From assembly GCA_034667465.1 (NCBI GenBank), contig JAXDJV010000015.1:1-24355 (forward strand): a stretch of DNA of 24,355 nt, given 5' to 3'. The translations under genes and the position numbers were made by a program. Below, piece after piece: positions 7,625 through 15,968 of this stretch; the first letter of the stretch is position 1; each line of letters starts with the position of its first letter. The notes below the pieces were generated by a model. The model did no database searches, was not told the origin of the DNA, and saw nothing but the letters and a program-made list of their open reading frames with translations. Source of the DNA: JAOBAU01 sp034667465. GTDB taxonomy: Bacteria; Acidobacteriota; Thermoanaerobaculia; Gp7-AA8.

Positions 7625-7987
7625 TTGCCATTTCAACGCATCCTTCGCGAACTTCTCATCGCAACCGACGGCTCTCTCGGCGCGATGTTCCTCGACTACG
7701 AGGGTGAGACGGTTGCCTGCTACACCGAGCACGACCTCGAAGAGCACGATCTCAAGATCATCGGCGCGTATCAGGGAATCTTCCTGACGCAGCTCGGGCG
7801 GCTCTGCGCCGATATGGCCGTCGGTCAGCCGCAGCGTTTCAAGATCGAGTTCACCGGCTCGAAGCTGCTCAGCTGTTCGCTGAAAGACGGCTACTACGTC
7901 GTGCTGATCTGCGAGCCGGAATCAAACGAAGGCGTCGCGTGGCACCGGCTCGACATCGCCGCCCAACACCTCCTCGGCGAGATGTGA
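7625..7987 (+). CDS. Roadblock/LC7-family protein (MglB-like)
   Basis: 120 residues from TTG 7625, with GGGAG at about 7609-7613 upstream. The open frame further upstream is a shadow of the TPR gene. The opening FQRILRELLIATDGSLGAMFLDYEGE has the helix-loop-strand pattern of the roadblock/LC7 fold, followed by a long helix (HDLKIIGAYQGIFLTQLGRL), two strands (RFKIEFTGSKLLSCSL, GYYVVLICEP) and a C-terminal helix. In bacteria such proteins act as GTPase-activating or dimerisation partners of small Ras-like GTPases such as MglA. No MglA-like GTPase is encoded in the window, so its partner must be elsewhere if it has one. It is cytoplasmic and probably in one operon with the HD-GYP and TPR genes. 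The family call rests on fold-like pattern, not on an invariant motif. Confidence 0.7.
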   Translation: MPFQRILRELLIATDGSLGAMFLDYEGETVACYTEHDLEEHDLKIIGAYQGIFLTQLGRLCADMAVGQPQRFKIEFTGSKLLSCSLKDGYYVVLICEPESNEGVAWHRLDIAAQHLLGEM

Positions 7988-8024
7988 TGAAGTGGAACGT
8001 CGTCTGCACAGAGCGCTCGCGACG

Positions 8025-8450
8025 ATGAAGCAACTTCTTCCGCTGCTCCTGATTCCGCTGGCCGCCTGCGGCCAGGCCGGCAAAAGCCCGGCACCGACGT
8101 CGACCGCATCGGAGATGCGAACGATCGAGAACACCGACGTGAAACCGGGCGTCATCGATCCTCCGGCGATCCTTTCCGATGAAGGGGGCGCCGCCCCGAA
8201 ACCGCACGCGCCGATTCCCGGTACGGCCGCGCCGGTGATCTCCGAGAAGGATGAGCAGCTTCGCGCGTCACTGCCGTTCGCGCCGGCAATCGCAATGGAT
8301 CCGGTCGATGGCAGCAAGATCTCGATCCGCGCCGATACGCCGACCGTGCAGACGAAAACGCGCCTCTTCTATTTTTCGTCGGAGGATCACAAACGCGAGT
8401 TCGTCGCGAACCCCGAGCAGTTCATGAAGGGCGCGTTCTCGAAGTTGTGA
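8025..8450 (+). CDS. Lipoprotein with degenerate YHS-like domain
   Basis: 141 residues from ATG 8025. An in-frame GTG at 7992 would add 11 residues ahead of a clear signal and is less likely. The N-terminus MKQLLPLLLIPLAACGQAG has lipobox LAAC, with Cys15 lipidated. A Pro/Ala-rich linker follows. The C-terminal 55 residues resemble a YHS domain: AMDPVDGSKI, then TRLFYFSSEDHKREFVANPEQF. YHS domains normally read DPVCGM and FCS; here the cysteines are replaced (DPVDGS, YFSS), so the usual metal-binding thiols are lost. Function is unknown; a metal-handling ancestry is inferred. It is probably the last gene of the operon starting at 5165 and is followed by a long hairpin shared with a convergent gene. 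Confidence 0.68.
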   Translation: MKQLLPLLLIPLAACGQAGKSPAPTSTASEMRTIENTDVKPGVIDPPAILSDEGGAAPKPHAPIPGTAAPVISEKDEQLRASLPFAPAIAMDPVDGSKISIRADTPTVQTKTRLFYFSSEDHKREFVANPEQFMKGAFSKL

Positions 8451-8459
8451 GTGAGAGAC

Positions 8460-8530
8460 GGCATGAGTAATGAGGCATGAGGTATGAGTAAAAACATTTC
8501 ACTCATGCCTCATGCCCCATGCCTCATGCC
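8460..8530. repeat. 30-bp inverted repeat of ATGAGGC-type heptamers between convergent genes
   Basis: Left arm 8460-8489 and right arm 8501-8530 pair over 30 positions with four mismatches, one or more of which would be G-U in RNA. The arms are tandem variants of GCATGAG. The loop is 11 bases (AAAAACATTTC region, 8490-8500). It fills the gap between the YHS-like lipoprotein (+) and the L,D-transpeptidase (-), the position of a bidirectional terminator, although no long T-tract follows either arm. It belongs to the same element type as those at 1770-1830 and 18695-18773. Confidence 0.85.
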
Positions 8531-8536
8531 TCGTAA

Positions 8537-9211
8537 CTACTCCAGATCGCTGTGCCGTTCAGGCGCCTGCCCCGGATTGCTTTCGAAGATGTAGACATCC
8601 GTTCCCACCTTCGTCGCCTGCCACACCTTCTCCAGCATTTCGTTGCCGAGGCGCACGCAGCCGTGCGACGCCTTGCGCCCGAGTGAGTCGATCTCGTCGG
8701 TGCCGTGAATCATGATTCCGTCGCCGAGGTCGAGCGCGTATTTGCCGAGGTGACCGCGGACCTGGCGCTTCTTCGAATCGGGAGGCGGAACCGGCTCGCC
8801 TGCTTCGACGAACGCCCAGTCGGGTTTCGTCCAGATCGGATCGGCGATCTTGCGCAGCACCTTCATCCGTCCGCGCGGCGTATGAAACGCCCAAATCCTG
8901 CTCCCCTTCTTCAGGATCTTTCCGGTTCCGGTCGCGGCCGGCGCTTTCGCGACGAGCTCGCCGTCATTGAACAGATAGGCGGTATTCGTCGAGACATCGA
9001 TGGTCACGAGCGTGGCCGCTTTCGGCGCATCGGACGGCAATCCTTCAATGACGACCGTCTGTTCGCAATGTCCGAGCTGCCACCACCGGCACGGCTTCGT
9101 CTGCTGCGTTTCCTTCGTCTGCTGCTGTGACTCCTGCGACTGCGCTGGTGCTGCGTTGATGATGAGGCCCGCCGTGATGACCGCGGCGAACAGCATGTTT
9201 TTCGTTGTCAA
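8537..9211 (-). CDS. L,D-transpeptidase (YkuD domain)
   Basis: 224 residues, start TTG at 9211. The TTG is preferred because GGGAGG lies nine bases upstream on the minus strand; ATG at 9196 is the alternative. A signal peptide covers about residues 1-24 (cut near AQS). A Gln/Thr-rich stretch and two Cys (CRWWQLGHC) follow. The YkuD domain fills about 65-215 and ends with the catalytic signature HGTDEIDSLGRKASHGCVRL, in which the first His, the SHGCVR His and the Cys are all present. The enzyme would form 3-3 peptidoglycan cross-links or attach proteins to peptidoglycan in the periplasm. Expression is from its own promoter region facing the tRNA gene; no clear -35/-10 pair stands out. Confidence 0.92.
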   Translation of the reverse strand: MTTKNMLFAAVITAGLIINAAPAQSQESQQQTKETQQTKPCRWWQLGHCEQTVVIEGLPSDAPKAATLVTIDVSTNTAYLFNDGELVAKAPAATGTGKILKKGSRIWAFHTPRGRMKVLRKIADPIWTKPDWAFVEAGEPVPPPDSKKRQVRGHLGKYALDLGDGIMIHGTDEIDSLGRKASHGCVRLGNEMLEKVWQATKVGTDVYIFESNPGQAPERHSDLE

Positions 9212-9329
9212 TGGGACCGCCCTCCCTGCCAGGATTTACGACTCCGACACTGCGAATAACACTGCGAAAGAGGCGCCAACCATGCGGCGTTACATCAACT
9301 GAAAAGCAGGCTGCGCTACCATGCGCGTC

Positions 9330-9345
9330 GCAGTGACGCAGTGAC
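9330..9345. repeat. Tandem 8-mer directly before the tRNA gene
   Basis: Two back-to-back copies of GCAGTGAC (9330-9337, 9338-9345) end at the base before the mature tRNA 5' end. It may be part of the precursor leader or chance. Confidence 0.5.
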
Positions 9346-9422
9346 GGCCCCGTAGCTCAGGTGGATAGAGCAGCGGTTTCCTAAACCGTTTGTCGGAGGT
9401 TCGAGTCCTCCCGGGGCCACCA
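9346..9422 (+). tRNA. tRNA-Arg (anticodon CCU)
   Basis: A full 77-base cloverleaf. Acceptor GGCCCCG pairs with CGGGGCC (9412-9418); D stem GCTC/GAGC; anticodon stem GCGGT/ACCGT with loop TTCCTAA, so the anticodon is CCT at 9380-9382 and reads AGG; variable loop TTGTC; T arm GGAGG-TTCGAGT-CCTCC. The discriminator is A and the CCA end is encoded (9420-9422). All stems are closed; the first anticodon-stem pair is G-U. A weak TAnnnT box (TACCAT, 9317-9322) lies 23 bases upstream. Confidence 0.97.
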
Positions 9423-9457
9423 GCGGTTATCATCACCTCCTGCCACCTTTGCATCCC

Positions 9458-10963
9458 ATGCACACGAAGGACTCTTCGCTGCCTGCCGATGGTGTCTTTC
9501 GAGACATCGTGGAGACGACTCCTGATGCCATCGCCATTCAGGCGGGCGACCGCATCGTCTACGCGAATCCGTCGATGGCGACGCTGCTCGCGGCGAGCGA
9601 CAGCGCGGCGTTGATCGGCCGCGACGTGCTCGAATTCGCAACACCGGCATCGAGACCGCGAATCGAAGAAGGCATCGAGCGTATTCGCAGCGGCCACGGC
9701 GACGGCGCGGAACTGGTGCAGATGGTCGCACTCGACGGCAGCCTGCGCGACGTCCTGTTGTCGTCCATACCGGTCCACGTCAACGGCACGAGAGGCCTGG
9801 CGATCATCGTGCGCGACGTGGCCGCTCGCGTCGCCGCCGAGCGCAGCGCACGCGAAAGTCAGGAGCGTTTCGATCTCCTCGCCCGCGCGACGAACGACGC
9901 CGTCTGGGATTGGGATCTCGCGACCGACATCGTCACGTGGAACCGCTCCCTGCGCATTCTCTTCGGATGGGACGTGGACCGCTCCCCGCTGTCGTGGTGG
10001 AGCGATCGCATTCACGACGACGATCGTGAGCGCGTGGCCGGAACGCTGCGGCGCGCCGTCGACACGGAAGACGTGTCATGGTCGGACGAATATCGTTTTC
10101 TCCGCGCCGACGGAGCGATCGCATGGATCCTCGATCGCGGTTATCTCGTGCGCGACCAGAGTGGACGCGCCGTGAGAATGATCGGCTCGATGACCGATGT
10201 CTCCGAGCTGCATCGCGCGCATGAAGAGCGGACCTCGCTGCAGACGATGCTCGAGCAGGCCAACCGCGTTGCCAGCCTCGGTCGCGTCGCGTCGACGATC
10301 GCTCACGAGTTCAACAACGTGCTGATGGCCATCCAGCCGTATGCAGAGATTCTTCGGCGCCGTTCCGGAGAGCTGCCGGAAGTCGAACGCCCCGCCAGCC
10401 AGATCCTCCAGGCGGTCAAGCGCGGCAAACGGGTCACCGACGAACTGGTCCGCTTCACCAGGCCGGCGCTGCCAACGATCAAGCCGGTCAGGCTTCAGGA
10501 TCTGCTGAAACGGCTGGCCGAACTGACGCACGACCTGAATCTCCCCGACATCGAGGTCCGCGTCGAATCTCCGGCAGAAGAGATCACGATCGCCGGCGAC
10601 GCCGCGCAGCTCGAACAGGTGGCGATGAATCTGATCTTCAACGCCCGCGACGCGATGCCGTCCGGCGGCACGCTCACGCTCACGGCCTCGCGGTCGGCGA
10701 ACACGGACGTCGCGTTTCTCTCCGCGGAGGAGCTCGCAACGTACGCCTGTCTCTCAATCAGCGATACCGGCGAAGGAATCGCGCCCGAGATCGTCGACAG
10801 GATCTTCGAGCCGCTGTTTACGACGAAACCGCGCGGCGGCACCGGCCTCGGGCTCGCCGTAGCGCAGCAAACGATCACCCGCCACAACGGATATCTGCTC
10901 GTTTCGAGTGAGGTGGGCCGCGGTGCGACGTTTCACATCCTCCTCCCCAAAGTCGTCTGCTAA
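9458..10963 (+). CDS. PAS-PAS sensor histidine kinase, soluble
   Basis: 501 residues from ATG 9458; TTG 9449 would add three. There is no clear Shine-Dalgarno. No membrane helix is seen, so it is cytoplasmic. Order: PAS about 10-125; PAS/PAC about 130-260 with the aromatic WDWDLATDIVTWN pattern; a dimerisation/phosphoacceptor domain with His283 in IAHEFNNVLMAI; an ATPase domain with N box NLIFNARDAM, G1 DTGEGI, F box FEPLFTTK and G2 GTGLGLAVAQ. These are the NtrB-like/HisKA_4 features that often pair with NtrC-type activators. A lone receiver gene follows 43 bases downstream. The catalytic core closely resembles that of the hybrid kinase at 11709-14390 (same HEFNNVLMAIQP block), so the two are paralogues. 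The start lies 35 bases after the tRNA. Confidence 0.9.
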   Translation: MHTKDSSLPADGVFRDIVETTPDAIAIQAGDRIVYANPSMATLLAASDSAALIGRDVLEFATPASRPRIEEGIERIRSGHGDGAELVQMVALDGSLRDVLLSSIPVHVNGTRGLAIIVRDVAARVAAERSARESQERFDLLARATNDAVWDWDLATDIVTWNRSLRILFGWDVDRSPLSWWSDRIHDDDRERVAGTLRRAVDTEDVSWSDEYRFLRADGAIAWILDRGYLVRDQSGRAVRMIGSMTDVSELHRAHEERTSLQTMLEQANRVASLGRVASTIAHEFNNVLMAIQPYAEILRRRSGELPEVERPASQILQAVKRGKRVTDELVRFTRPALPTIKPVRLQDLLKRLAELTHDLNLPDIEVRVESPAEEITIAGDAAQLEQVAMNLIFNARDAMPSGGTLTLTASRSANTDVAFLSAEELATYACLSISDTGEGIAPEIVDRIFEPLFTTKPRGGTGLGLAVAQQTITRHNGYLLVSSEVGRGATFHILLPKVVC

Positions 10964-11006
10964 TACATAGCAAGTTCCCTCGTCTTCCTATTTTACGAGA
11001 TACTTA

Positions 11007-11393
11007 ATGACGTCTGACGACCTGTCGCCGCCATCGACTCGCCGCGTCCTTTTGATCGAGGATGAAGTATCTGTCGCCAGCGCCATCGCCGACCTGCTGG
11101 CGGACTGCGGCTTTCACGTCGACGTGATCCACACCGGCGGAAACGCCGAGACGGCAACGGAACGATTCGATCCCGACGTCGTCGTCCTCGACGTGAACCT
11201 GCCGGACATGGACGGGCGCGAAGTCTTTCGCCGCCTCCGCGACCGCTGGCCGGACCTGCCGGTGGTCTTCTCCTCGGGACACGTCCGCGAGTTGCACGAG
11301 GTCGCGAACCGGTCGTCGCACCGGGTGACGCTGCTGCGCAAACCGTACGAAGCCGACGCTCTGCTCGGAGCCATCGACTTCGTATGCGGCTGA
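11007..11393 (+). CDS. Single-domain response regulator (receiver only)
   Basis: 128 residues from ATG 11007. A CheY-like receiver fills the protein: acidic pair Glu18-Asp19 in LLIEDE, phosphoacceptor Asp62 in VVLDVNLPDMDG, switch Ser89/90 in VVFSSGH and the conserved Lys112 in LRKPYEAD. All phosphotransfer residues are intact and there is no output domain. It lies 43 bases after the PAS-PAS kinase, which is its likely phosphodonor. The sequence around the Asp and Lys closely matches the C-terminal receiver of the hybrid kinase at 11709-14390, so it looks like the detached form of the same module. It could act as a phosphate sink or relay toward the sigma-54 activator at 14451-15812. No strong ribosome binding site is seen. 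Confidence 0.9.
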   Translation: MTSDDLSPPSTRRVLLIEDEVSVASAIADLLADCGFHVDVIHTGGNAETATERFDPDVVVLDVNLPDMDGREVFRRLRDRWPDLPVVFSSGHVRELHEVANRSSHRVTLLRKPYEADALLGAIDFVCG

Positions 11394-11495
11394 GACCGGC
11401 TTCCGTCCGGAATGCGGTTACTTTCTTGTGTCGATGGGTAGGGAATTACAACCGTCCGTCACCCCTTACCGTAGAAGAAGATGTGAGGAGCGTTG

Positions 11496-11699
11496 ATGCC
11501 CAACCCAGTCGTTTACGCCGGCTATGTCGGTAACCGCGTCCGTCTCTGGATCATTTGTGAAAGCTGCCGCCGTCAGGTTTTTCTCGGCTCCATGATCACC
11601 AGTGGTCCGACGTTCACGCCGCCGCTCTGCTCGTGGTGTCATCCGGTCGCGAAGCCGCGCACGGAGAGCGAAGAAGACGAGATCTCGCGCAGCGCGTAG
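11496..11699 (+). CDS. Small zinc-ribbon-like protein of unknown function
   Basis: 67 residues. ATG 11496 is chosen over TTG 11493 because GAGGAG at 11485-11490 sits five bases before it. Two CxxC knuckles (CESC near residue 24, CSWC near residue 47) are about 20 residues apart, the layout of a small zinc ribbon; this is inferred from spacing. The rest has a basic/aromatic first half (YVGNRVRLWIICESCRR) and an acidic tail (ESEEDEISRS). No family was recognised. It is convergent with the hybrid kinase, whose 3' end is 10 bases away. The strong ribosome binding site and 102-bp upstream gap suggest its own promoter. It could be a small regulator or adaptor of the flanking two-component genes; that is speculation. 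Confidence 0.7.
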   Translation: MPNPVVYAGYVGNRVRLWIICESCRRQVFLGSMITSGPTFTPPLCSWCHPVAKPRTESEEDEISRSA

Positions 11700-11708
11700 C
11701 GTCGCGCG

Positions 11709-14390
11709 TCAGATCACGGCGGGACGGCTCTCCAGATCGGCGATGGCCGCGAAGAGCTCCTCGACCTCGTACGGCTTCATCAGGAAACCGACGCGCCGCT
11801 CCTGCGACACCTCTTCCACCTTCCGCCGATCGGCGTGTCCCGTCGAAAAGATCACCGGCAGCTCCGGCCAGCGATCGCGAACCCGGTTGTAAACCTCGAC
11901 GCCGTCGATGTCGGGGAGCCCGACGTCGAGCAGCACGAGCTCCGGCCGAAAGCTTTCGATCAGCGGCACCGCGCCCGCACCGGTCTCGGTATGCGCGACT
12001 TCGAAGCCTTCGCTGCGCAGCACCGCCGAAAGTCCCTCGGCGATGGATGGCTCATCTTCGACGAGCACGATGCGCATCAGACGGACGTCGCCGCGAGCCG
12101 TCGACTCGGCACGCATGCCGGGAGCGCTCTGTGCCCGCGGCAGAAAAAGATGAAACGCCGTGCCGACGCCCTGCTGACTCTCGACGAAGAGATGTCCTCC
12201 ATGCGTGCTGACCACCTGATGCGCGACCGCCAGCCCGACGCCGGTGCCGCTTCGCTTGCTGGTGAAGAGCGGCTCGAAAATGTGCTCCATCAGCTCCGGC
12301 GGAATGCCGGTGCCGTTGTCGCGGAACGTCAGATGAATGAACTCTTCGACGTGCGGGATGACGCCGAACGGATAGACGTCGCCGGGCGTCGGCGCGTTCG
12401 CCGAGATCACCAGCGTGCCGCCGCTCTCGACCGCATCGCGCGCGTTGGCGATGAGGTTCGTGAAGACCTGTTCGAGCTGCGTGCGGTCGGCGTAGAGATA
12501 GCTCGGCGCGTCAGGCAGATCGAGCGCGATGCGCATCGTGGCGGCGACGACGAGACGCATGCTGCTGCAGACGTACGTGAGCAGCTCGTTCACTTCCACC
12601 GCATCGCGGACCGGTTCGACGGCGCGCGTGTAGCGCAACATCTCCTGCGTGATGCGACGTCCGCGCTGCACCGCCTGGGTGATGTGAATCGCGGCGCCGT
12701 CGACCGTCGGATCGTTTGACGCCCTGGCGCGCCGCTGCAGCAGATCGGCGAACGGCTGGATGGCCATCAGCACGTTGTTGAACTCATGCGCGACGGTCGC
12801 CGCGAGACGGCCGAGACTCGTCAGTCGTGACGCCTGTTCGAGCTGCTGCTCGAGACGCCGCTTCTCCTCTTCGTCGCGGCGCTTCTCGGTCACGTCGCGG
12901 CAGACCGCGAGGAGATGAAGGATCGTGCCGTCGACGCCCGGCTCCGGAACGCAGCGAACGTTGAACGCGCGTTTGCTGATCAATCCCTGCGCTTCGAACT
13001 CCTGTTCGGTGCCGAGCAGCAAAACGCGCCGCAGCCCCGCCTCCCATTCGTTCGCGATGCCGTCGCGATCGGCATCAAGGTCGCGGACGCGCCGGCCGAT
13101 CAGTTCCTGGAGCGGAGTGCTGGTGAGTCGTTGCGCGGCGCGGTTCACGTAGATGATGCGCAGATCGCGATCGAAGCGGATGACGAGATCGGGTGAATGC
13201 TCCACGAGCGCCGTCATCTCGACGCGCGCGGCGATGAGATCTCCTTCGTAACGGCGGCGCGAGAGCGCCGCGGCGAGGACGTTCGCGATGGCGCGAATGA
13301 ACGACCCCTCGGCATCACCGAATCGCGCCGGCTCGGTCGCCACCGCATGCAGCACGATCGACTCGCCGCGCAGCGCCACCGCGATCCCGCTTTTCCACGC
13401 ACCATCCACGCTCATCGCAACCTGCGGCTCGCCCACCGCCAACGCGCGGCGAACGTAGTCATCGTGCGCGGAGAGATCGTCGTCGTTCGGGAGTCCGCAC
13501 GTCGCATGCGTGATCATCGTCTGCGAAGAATCGAGCTCCACGACCCGAAACGCGCTGAACGGCATCGCATCGACGGCGGCGTCGCAGGCGTCGCGCAGGA
13601 GCGAAGGAATGTCGACGTTCGACAGCGCGGCGCGGCCGAGATCGGCGACCACTTCGTTGTATCGCGCCAGCTCTTCGAGCCGGTCTTCGCCCTTCCGCAC
13701 GTCGGTGACGTCGTACGCGAAGCCGACCAGCCGCGACGGCTGGCCGCCCATCCACGCCGTCGCCTCGCCGTGCACGCGAAAGTAGCGCGGACGAAATCCG
13801 GCGATGCCGATGCGCAGATCCGAATCGAAGACGCCCGACAGCCGCGCCGCGGCGGCGGCACGCAACACGCGCGAACGCCCCGGCTGATCGACGAGCTCCA
13901 GCGCCGACATCACATCACGCGGCGCGTTCTCTCTCGTCAGTCCGAGCGATTCCAGCAACGTTTCCGTGCAGGAGATCGCGCCGCTGGCGCGATCCCACTC
14001 CCACGCTCCGGCCGCGGAACGCATGCCCGGCAGCGGCGAATCGCCATCGAACCGTTCGACGCTGCAGACGATCGCGACGCGATCGTGGCCGGTCCGCAGC
14101 GCGTAAAGCCCGAGCCAGCGCTCCACGCCGTCCGCATCGCAATCGCGAAAGTCGATCGCGAAATCGTCGCGCTCATGCGCCAGCACGAGCCGCAACCCGC
14201 TCGCGAGCGGTTTGGTATCGGGATCACTCAACGCTCGCGCGAGCTGACTGGCGTTCTGATGCGCGAGCGCGTAGCCGTTGTCGGCGAGGTTCCGCCACGC
14301 GGTATTCACCCACATGACTACGCCGTCGTCGTCGAGCATCGCAAGGCCGAGCACAAAGGGATCGACACTTTTCGGCGTAAGAAGGGACAT
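11709..14390 (-). CDS. Hybrid sensor histidine kinase (PAS, GAF, HisKA, HATPase, receiver)
   Basis: 893 residues from ATG at 14390 (TTG 14396 adds two). No membrane helix is seen. Order: PAS about 10-110; second PAS about 130-225 (WEWDRASGAISCTETLL); GAF-like about 235-385; third PAS about 395-515 (LVEHSPDLVIRFDRDLRIIY); phosphoacceptor His535 in VAHEFNNVLMAI; ATPase with NLIANARDAV, DNGTGIP, FEPLFTSK and GTGVGLAVAH; C-terminal receiver with VLVEDE, Asp822 in LLDVGLPDIDG and Lys in LMKPYEVEE. Kinase core and receiver are clear relatives of the separate kinase and receiver at 9458-11393, so the locus holds a fused and a split copy of one system. A perfect palindrome overlaps the start region. 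The stop is 10 bases from the zinc-ribbon gene, convergent. Confidence 0.92.
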   Translation of the reverse strand: MSLLTPKSVDPFVLGLAMLDDDGVVMWVNTAWRNLADNGYALAHQNASQLARALSDPDTKPLASGLRLVLAHERDDFAIDFRDCDADGVERWLGLYALRTGHDRVAIVCSVERFDGDSPLPGMRSAAGAWEWDRASGAISCTETLLESLGLTRENAPRDVMSALELVDQPGRSRVLRAAAAARLSGVFDSDLRIGIAGFRPRYFRVHGEATAWMGGQPSRLVGFAYDVTDVRKGEDRLEELARYNEVVADLGRAALSNVDIPSLLRDACDAAVDAMPFSAFRVVELDSSQTMITHATCGLPNDDDLSAHDDYVRRALAVGEPQVAMSVDGAWKSGIAVALRGESIVLHAVATEPARFGDAEGSFIRAIANVLAAALSRRRYEGDLIAARVEMTALVEHSPDLVIRFDRDLRIIYVNRAAQRLTSTPLQELIGRRVRDLDADRDGIANEWEAGLRRVLLLGTEQEFEAQGLISKRAFNVRCVPEPGVDGTILHLLAVCRDVTEKRRDEEEKRRLEQQLEQASRLTSLGRLAATVAHEFNNVLMAIQPFADLLQRRARASNDPTVDGAAIHITQAVQRGRRITQEMLRYTRAVEPVRDAVEVNELLTYVCSSMRLVVAATMRIALDLPDAPSYLYADRTQLEQVFTNLIANARDAVESGGTLVISANAPTPGDVYPFGVIPHVEEFIHLTFRDNGTGIPPELMEHIFEPLFTSKRSGTGVGLAVAHQVVSTHGGHLFVESQQGVGTAFHLFLPRAQSAPGMRAESTARGDVRLMRIVLVEDEPSIAEGLSAVLRSEGFEVAHTETGAGAVPLIESFRPELVLLDVGLPDIDGVEVYNRVRDRWPELPVIFSTGHADRRKVEEVSQERRVGFLMKPYEVEELFAAIADLESRPAVI

Positions 14391-14392
14391 CG

Positions 14393-14408
14393 GCAAGTTA
14401 CAACTTGC
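14393..14408. promoter_or_regulatory. Palindrome over the hybrid-kinase translation start
   Basis: GCAAGTT-AC-AACTTGC is a perfect 7-bp inverted repeat with a two-base spacer, ending three bases before ATG 14390 and covering the alternative TTG 14396. It replaces any Shine-Dalgarno site. It could be an operator or an RNA hairpin at the start codon; the sequence does not decide. Confidence 0.5.
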
Positions 14409-14450
14409 GCATCAAAGCACAGCTTCCCGCTTTAAGGAAGGCCGCGTTTT

Positions 14451-15812
<1,362 letters not shown>

Positions 15813-15835
15813 AACGCCGACAAGTGTACAACTTT

Positions 15836-15860
15836 CAGACGCCCGTCTGTTTACGAAACA
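15836..15860. promoter_or_regulatory. Two overlapping palindromes in a divergent promoter region, possible activator sites
   Basis: CAGACG-CC-CGTCTG (15836-15849) is a perfect 6-bp inverted repeat, and TGTTT-ACG-AAACA (15848-15860) is a perfect 5-bp one that overlaps it by two bases. They lie 66-90 bases upstream of the sigma-54-like element and 24-48 bases upstream of the activator gene start. Position and symmetry fit binding sites for the neighbouring NtrC-type regulator; binding is inferred. Confidence 0.4.
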
Positions 15861-15925
15861 TCTGCGGTAGCGGCAAGACGCCTATAACTAGCGCATTTTC
15901 AGTTGTTTGCCATATTTCGGACGCG

Positions 15926-15940
15926 TGGCATCCACGTTGG
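15926..15940 (+). promoter_or_regulatory. Candidate sigma-54 promoter (-24/-12)
   Basis: TGGCAT-N5-TTGG matches the -24/-12 consensus TGGCAC-N5-TTGC with exact spacing. The -24 GG is intact, but the -12 GC is GG, which weakens the call. Start of transcription would fall near 15951, just before the AGGAG site at 15954-15958 of the first small gene. The adjacent gene encodes a sigma-54 activator. Confidence 0.4.
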
Positions 15941-15968
15941 AGTAGTGCCGGCCAGGAGAAAACGACAA

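Noticed and set aside
9346..9422. Integration site or genomic island edge at the tRNA
   Set aside because: No integrase and no direct repeat of the tRNA 3' end was found in the window.
11396..11410. Terminator after the lone receiver (CCGG...CCGG)
   Set aside because: Only four base pairs with no T-tract; too weak to call.
11835..12719. 294-aa plus-strand open frame
   Set aside because: It is a shadow of the hybrid-kinase gene; the minus-strand frame carries all kinase and receiver motifs.
13197..14435. 412-aa plus-strand open frame
   Set aside because: Arg/His-rich shadow of the hybrid kinase, no ribosome binding site, no domain.
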